Source: Candidatus Nitrosopumilus sp. (GTDB lineage: Archaea; Thermoproteota; Nitrososphaeria; Nitrososphaerales; Nitrosopumilaceae). Taken from it: a stretch of DNA of 6,818 bases. Below, piece by piece: positions 5,042 through 6,818 of this stretch. Every line of letters begins with the position of its first letter. Positions within the stretch are counted from its first letter, which is position 1. Both the position numbers and the translations under genes were made by a program. A model generated the notes under the pieces. It was not told the DNA's origin and made no database searches. It was given only the letters and a program-made list of their open reading frames with translations. The DNA is taken from NCBI GenBank assembly GCA_029880665.1, contig JAOUNZ010000055.1, positions 1 through 6,818 of the forward strand. The letters run 5' to 3'.

Positions 5042-6115
5042 CAGAAGCCTAGCACCATCTGAAACTACTGCAACTTTTTGTCTTCCACCTTGTGTTTTTA
5101 AAATGTAATCCATCGAGTATTTGATTCCAGGTAAAGAAATCAGATTAAGTTTCTTTACATAAAATTCAGGGATAATTGAAACTAATCCAATTTGGAAATT
5201 CTTTTGAGTTTCTGAAAGGAATAGTAAATCTTCCATTCCATTAATGTATTTAGTTGGATTGTATAGTTGTTCTAAGGTTAATCTATCTTCAATGTATTGT
5301 TGAAGTGCATCAGAACCTAATCCACCTTTACATTCAGCAACTAATATTGCAAGGCCGTCTTTTTTAATTGCATTTGAGCAATTCCAAAGCGAGGAGAGTG
5401 AATTTCCAAGATTATCATTGCTTGCATCTTTACCGGTGCTAATTATCATTGCTTTGTGTTGACCTACGTCTTTGATAGAATTAGATTCTAAAATCTTTGT
5501 GCATGAAAGAGTTTCAGAAGGATGACCTATGGCAAAGTCAATTATTCCTTCAGAGTTTGCAATTATTTCTATTCCTTGAATTTCAAAATTATCAGTGAAT
5601 TTTTTTGCTTCAGTTAGGCTTTCAGGATATTGACCAGGTGTAGGAAGATTTCCTTGTCTTTTAGCATATGCTGATAACATAGATTCTAAGCCAAATTTTT
5701 TGATAAGACGCGTGGATATAGTTTCATACCCAAACAATCCATCAAATTCCATTTCGCCTAAAAATATGAGATTTGAATTTGAAATTACAGTAGCATCAAA
5801 TTCGTTGATGGAGCTTCCTTCAGGTAGTCCTGCTTTGACCGAATTTAGGATTTTTTTCTCAGTAAAAATTTTTGGGAACGGTTTTGATTTTTGTTCACAA
5901 AGGGTAAACAGAGAAGATATTATTTTTTGAATAGATTTGGAATTATGTAAAACCACAAGTTCCATTTGTTGGGATAGATCAAGTGTATTTAGTTTTTCAT
6001 TGATTGTTGAATCATCTAAAATTTTACCTTCAGAATCAATTTTTTGCTCTAAATTTTCTGCCCTTATATCCAAAACCACGTCTGTAATACCATAATTTAA
6101 CCAGATTTCAGGCAT
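5033..6115 (-). CDS. LarA-like (lactate racemase superfamily) protein without recognisable nickel-binding motifs
   Basis: I place this 360-residue soluble protein in the LarA/DUF2088 superfamily by pattern. The start, EIWLNYGITDVVLDI, resembles the family's first strand with its YG turn. GEMEFDGLFGYETIS (121-135) sits where LarA has its GxxxPHxFAGFSGG loop. IDFAIGHP (191-198) matches the inviln...aGd region. DGLAILVAECKGGLGSDAL (253-271) closely fits the C-terminal iilvaec.dG.G signature. The end, KVAVVSDGARLLL, fits the last strand. LarA racemizes lactate with a nickel-pincer nucleotide cofactor. Here the DxTRPxP and the PH motif of the nickel-site loop are replaced (LHNSKS, EFDG), so the same chemistry is unlikely. 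The true function is unknown. The gene diverges from pyrE across 50 bp and overlaps the M50 gene tail by nine bases. ATG 6115 is supported by a TATA-like element 25 nt upstream. Confidence 0.5.
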   Translation of the reverse strand: MPEIWLNYGITDVVLDIRAENLEQKIDSEGKILDDSTINEKLNTLDLSQQMELVVLHNSKSIQKIISSLFTLCEQKSKPFPKIFTEKKILNSVKAGLPEGSSINEFDATVISNSNLIFLGEMEFDGLFGYETISTRLIKKFGLESMLSAYAKRQGNLPTPGQYPESLTEAKKFTDNFEIQGIEIIANSEGIIDFAIGHPSETLSCTKILESNSIKDVGQHKAMIISTGKDASNDNLGNSLSSLWNCSNAIKKDGLAILVAECKGGLGSDALQQYIEDRLTLEQLYNPTKYINGMEDLLFLSETQKNFQIGLVSIIPEFYVKKLNLISLPGIKYSMDYILKTQGGRQKVAVVSDGARLLLR

Positions 6116-6136
6116 AATTCATTCACAATACAAACC

Positions 6137-6146
6137 AAAATAAATC
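6137..6146. promoter_or_regulatory. Shared TATA-like element of the divergent LarA-like/pyrE promoter
   Basis: The only strongly AT-rich patch in the 50-bp divergent region is AAAATAAATC on the plus strand, or GATTTATTTT on the minus strand. Its centre lies about 25 nt from both start codons (ATG 6115 on minus and ATG 6166 on plus). One TATA-like site may therefore serve both genes in turn, making their transcription mutually exclusive or at least coupled. Confidence 0.45.
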
Positions 6147-6165
6147 CAGTGCAGTTAACTTGGGT

Positions 6166-6771
6166 ATGGATTTTGTGAAAGAATTTGCAACCTTTTTGCA
6201 TCAAAATGGTATCATAAAATTCGGAGACTATACGCTTGCAAGCGGAAAAAAGAGTTCATACTATGTAGATTTAAGACTGGTTCCAAGCTACCCTCTTGAA
6301 TTTAGAAAGATGGTGAAATATCTTGAAAAAGATATTGCTCAAAACATAGGATTAGACGAGTTTGATTCAATTGTTTCAGTTCCTACAGGGGGTTTGATAA
6401 TTGCGTCAGCTTTAGCGATGGAAACTGTCAAGCCACTAATCTATGTAAGAAGTAAACCGAAAGATTACGGTACATCAAAATCAGTAGAAGGTAAAATTCA
6501 TGACGGGATGAAAGTGCTCATGATAGATGATGTTGCAACTACTGGTGGTTCAGTGGTTAATGCGATAAAATCTCTAAAAGAATCCAACATTTCCATTAAA
6601 GATGCATATGTGATAGTGGACAGAATGGAAGGAGCTGGCGATGCGTTTGCAGAATTAGGAGTAAATATCCATTCAATCCTAAACATTTTAGAGATTACAG
6701 AATCACTGTATGAGCGAAATCTCATAGATCAAACTGTTTTAGAGAAAGTGAAGAAGCAGATAAACAAATGA
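6166..6771 (+). CDS. pyrE: Orotate phosphoribosyltransferase
   Basis: This enzyme catalyses orotate + PRPP to orotidine 5'-monophosphate + PPi, the fifth step of de novo UMP synthesis in the cytosol. The 201-residue length is normal for a stand-alone archaeal OPRT. Visible motifs are LASGKKSSYYVDLR (24-37), the orotate and phosphate-binding region near the N-terminus; VPTGGL (72-77); YVRSKPKDYGT (93-103), the lysine-rich flexible catalytic loop; and the PRPP signature LMIDDVATTGGS (118-129) with its Asp-Asp pair. All key residues look present. ATG 6166 is chosen over the in-frame TTG at 6160 because the protein then begins MDFVKEF as expected and a TATA-like element lies 25 nt upstream. No pyrF or other pyr gene is within the window; the divergent neighbour is the LarA-like gene. 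Confidence 0.95.
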   Translation: MDFVKEFATFLHQNGIIKFGDYTLASGKKSSYYVDLRLVPSYPLEFRKMVKYLEKDIAQNIGLDEFDSIVSVPTGGLIIASALAMETVKPLIYVRSKPKDYGTSKSVEGKIHDGMKVLMIDDVATTGGSVVNAIKSLKESNISIKDAYVIVDRMEGAGDAFAELGVNIHSILNILEITESLYERNLIDQTVLEKVKKQINK

Positions 6772-6818
6772 ATATGGCAGCTCAGACAAATGCCTTCCAA
6801 TCACCATTTCAGTTATAA

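Noticed and set aside
5700..5930. 76-codon plus-strand frame opposite the LarA-like gene
   Set aside because: It is antisense to a longer coherent frame, with no promoter-like element or known motif.
6690..6818. Possible end of a minus-strand gene overlapping the pyrE tail (reads ITEMVIGRHLSEL from the window edge)
   Set aside because: The open frame is only about 25 codons and lies largely antisense to pyrE; nothing in it is recognisable.
1..6818. CRISPR array, insertion sequence, tRNA gene or defence cassette
   Set aside because: No repeated spacers, terminal inverted repeats with a transposase, cloverleaf, or defence-type domains were seen; all long frames are explained by housekeeping or conserved genes.

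Overview
The window reads as a compact, AT-rich stretch of archaeal chromosome, most likely from a Nitrososphaerota (Thaumarchaeota) of the marine group I.1a type (Nitrosopumilus/Nitrosarchaeum relatives). The clearest archaeal marker is a full-length ABCE1/Rli1, a protein of archaea and eukaryotes that bacteria lack. Supporting signs are a TRM5/TYW2-family methyltransferase, an Ard1-like acetyltransferase, a lone 5S rRNA gene with no 16S/23S beside it, and the general lack of Shine-Dalgarno sites. Most isolated genes instead have a TATA-like element about 25 nt before the start codon, as expected for leaderless transcripts. The genus is an inference; no search was run.

Layout. 1-96: 3' end of an unidentified plus-strand gene. 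99-236 (-): a 45-residue C2H2 zinc-finger protein, followed on its upstream side by a minus-strand 5S rRNA gene (about 279-393). 394-486: a shared divergent control region. 487-2274 (+): ABCE1, the ribosome-recycling ATPase, directly followed by a short TRM5/TYW2-like SAM methyltransferase (2280-3107), probably in one transcript. 3108-3326 (-) and 3364-3861 (-): a two-helix membrane protein and a RimI/Ard1-type N-acetyltransferase. 3935-5041 (+): a site-2-protease-type M50 membrane metalloprotease. 5033-6115 (-): a LarA-like (nickel lactate racemase superfamily) protein that seems to have lost the metal-binding motifs. 6166-6771 (+): pyrE, orotate phosphoribosyltransferase, divergent from the LarA-like gene across only 50 bp.

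Functional picture. The left half is translation-centred: 5S rRNA, ABCE1 ribosome recycling and splitting, a tRNA-modifying-type methyltransferase, and a likely ribosomal or N-terminal protein acetyltransferase. The right half is less coherent: membrane proteolysis, a degenerate LarA relative and pyrimidine synthesis. Intergenic space is tiny. Convergent pairs abut or overlap (96/99, 3107/3108, 5033/5041), and divergent pairs share 50-93 bp promoter regions. I found no mobile element, CRISPR array, tRNA gene or obvious novel defence system. The items most worth a second look are the tiny zinc-finger gene next to 5S, the LarA-like protein without its nickel ligands, the methyltransferase lacking both the D1 domain and the Asn of the NLP motif, and the symmetric promoter between the LarA-like gene and pyrE.
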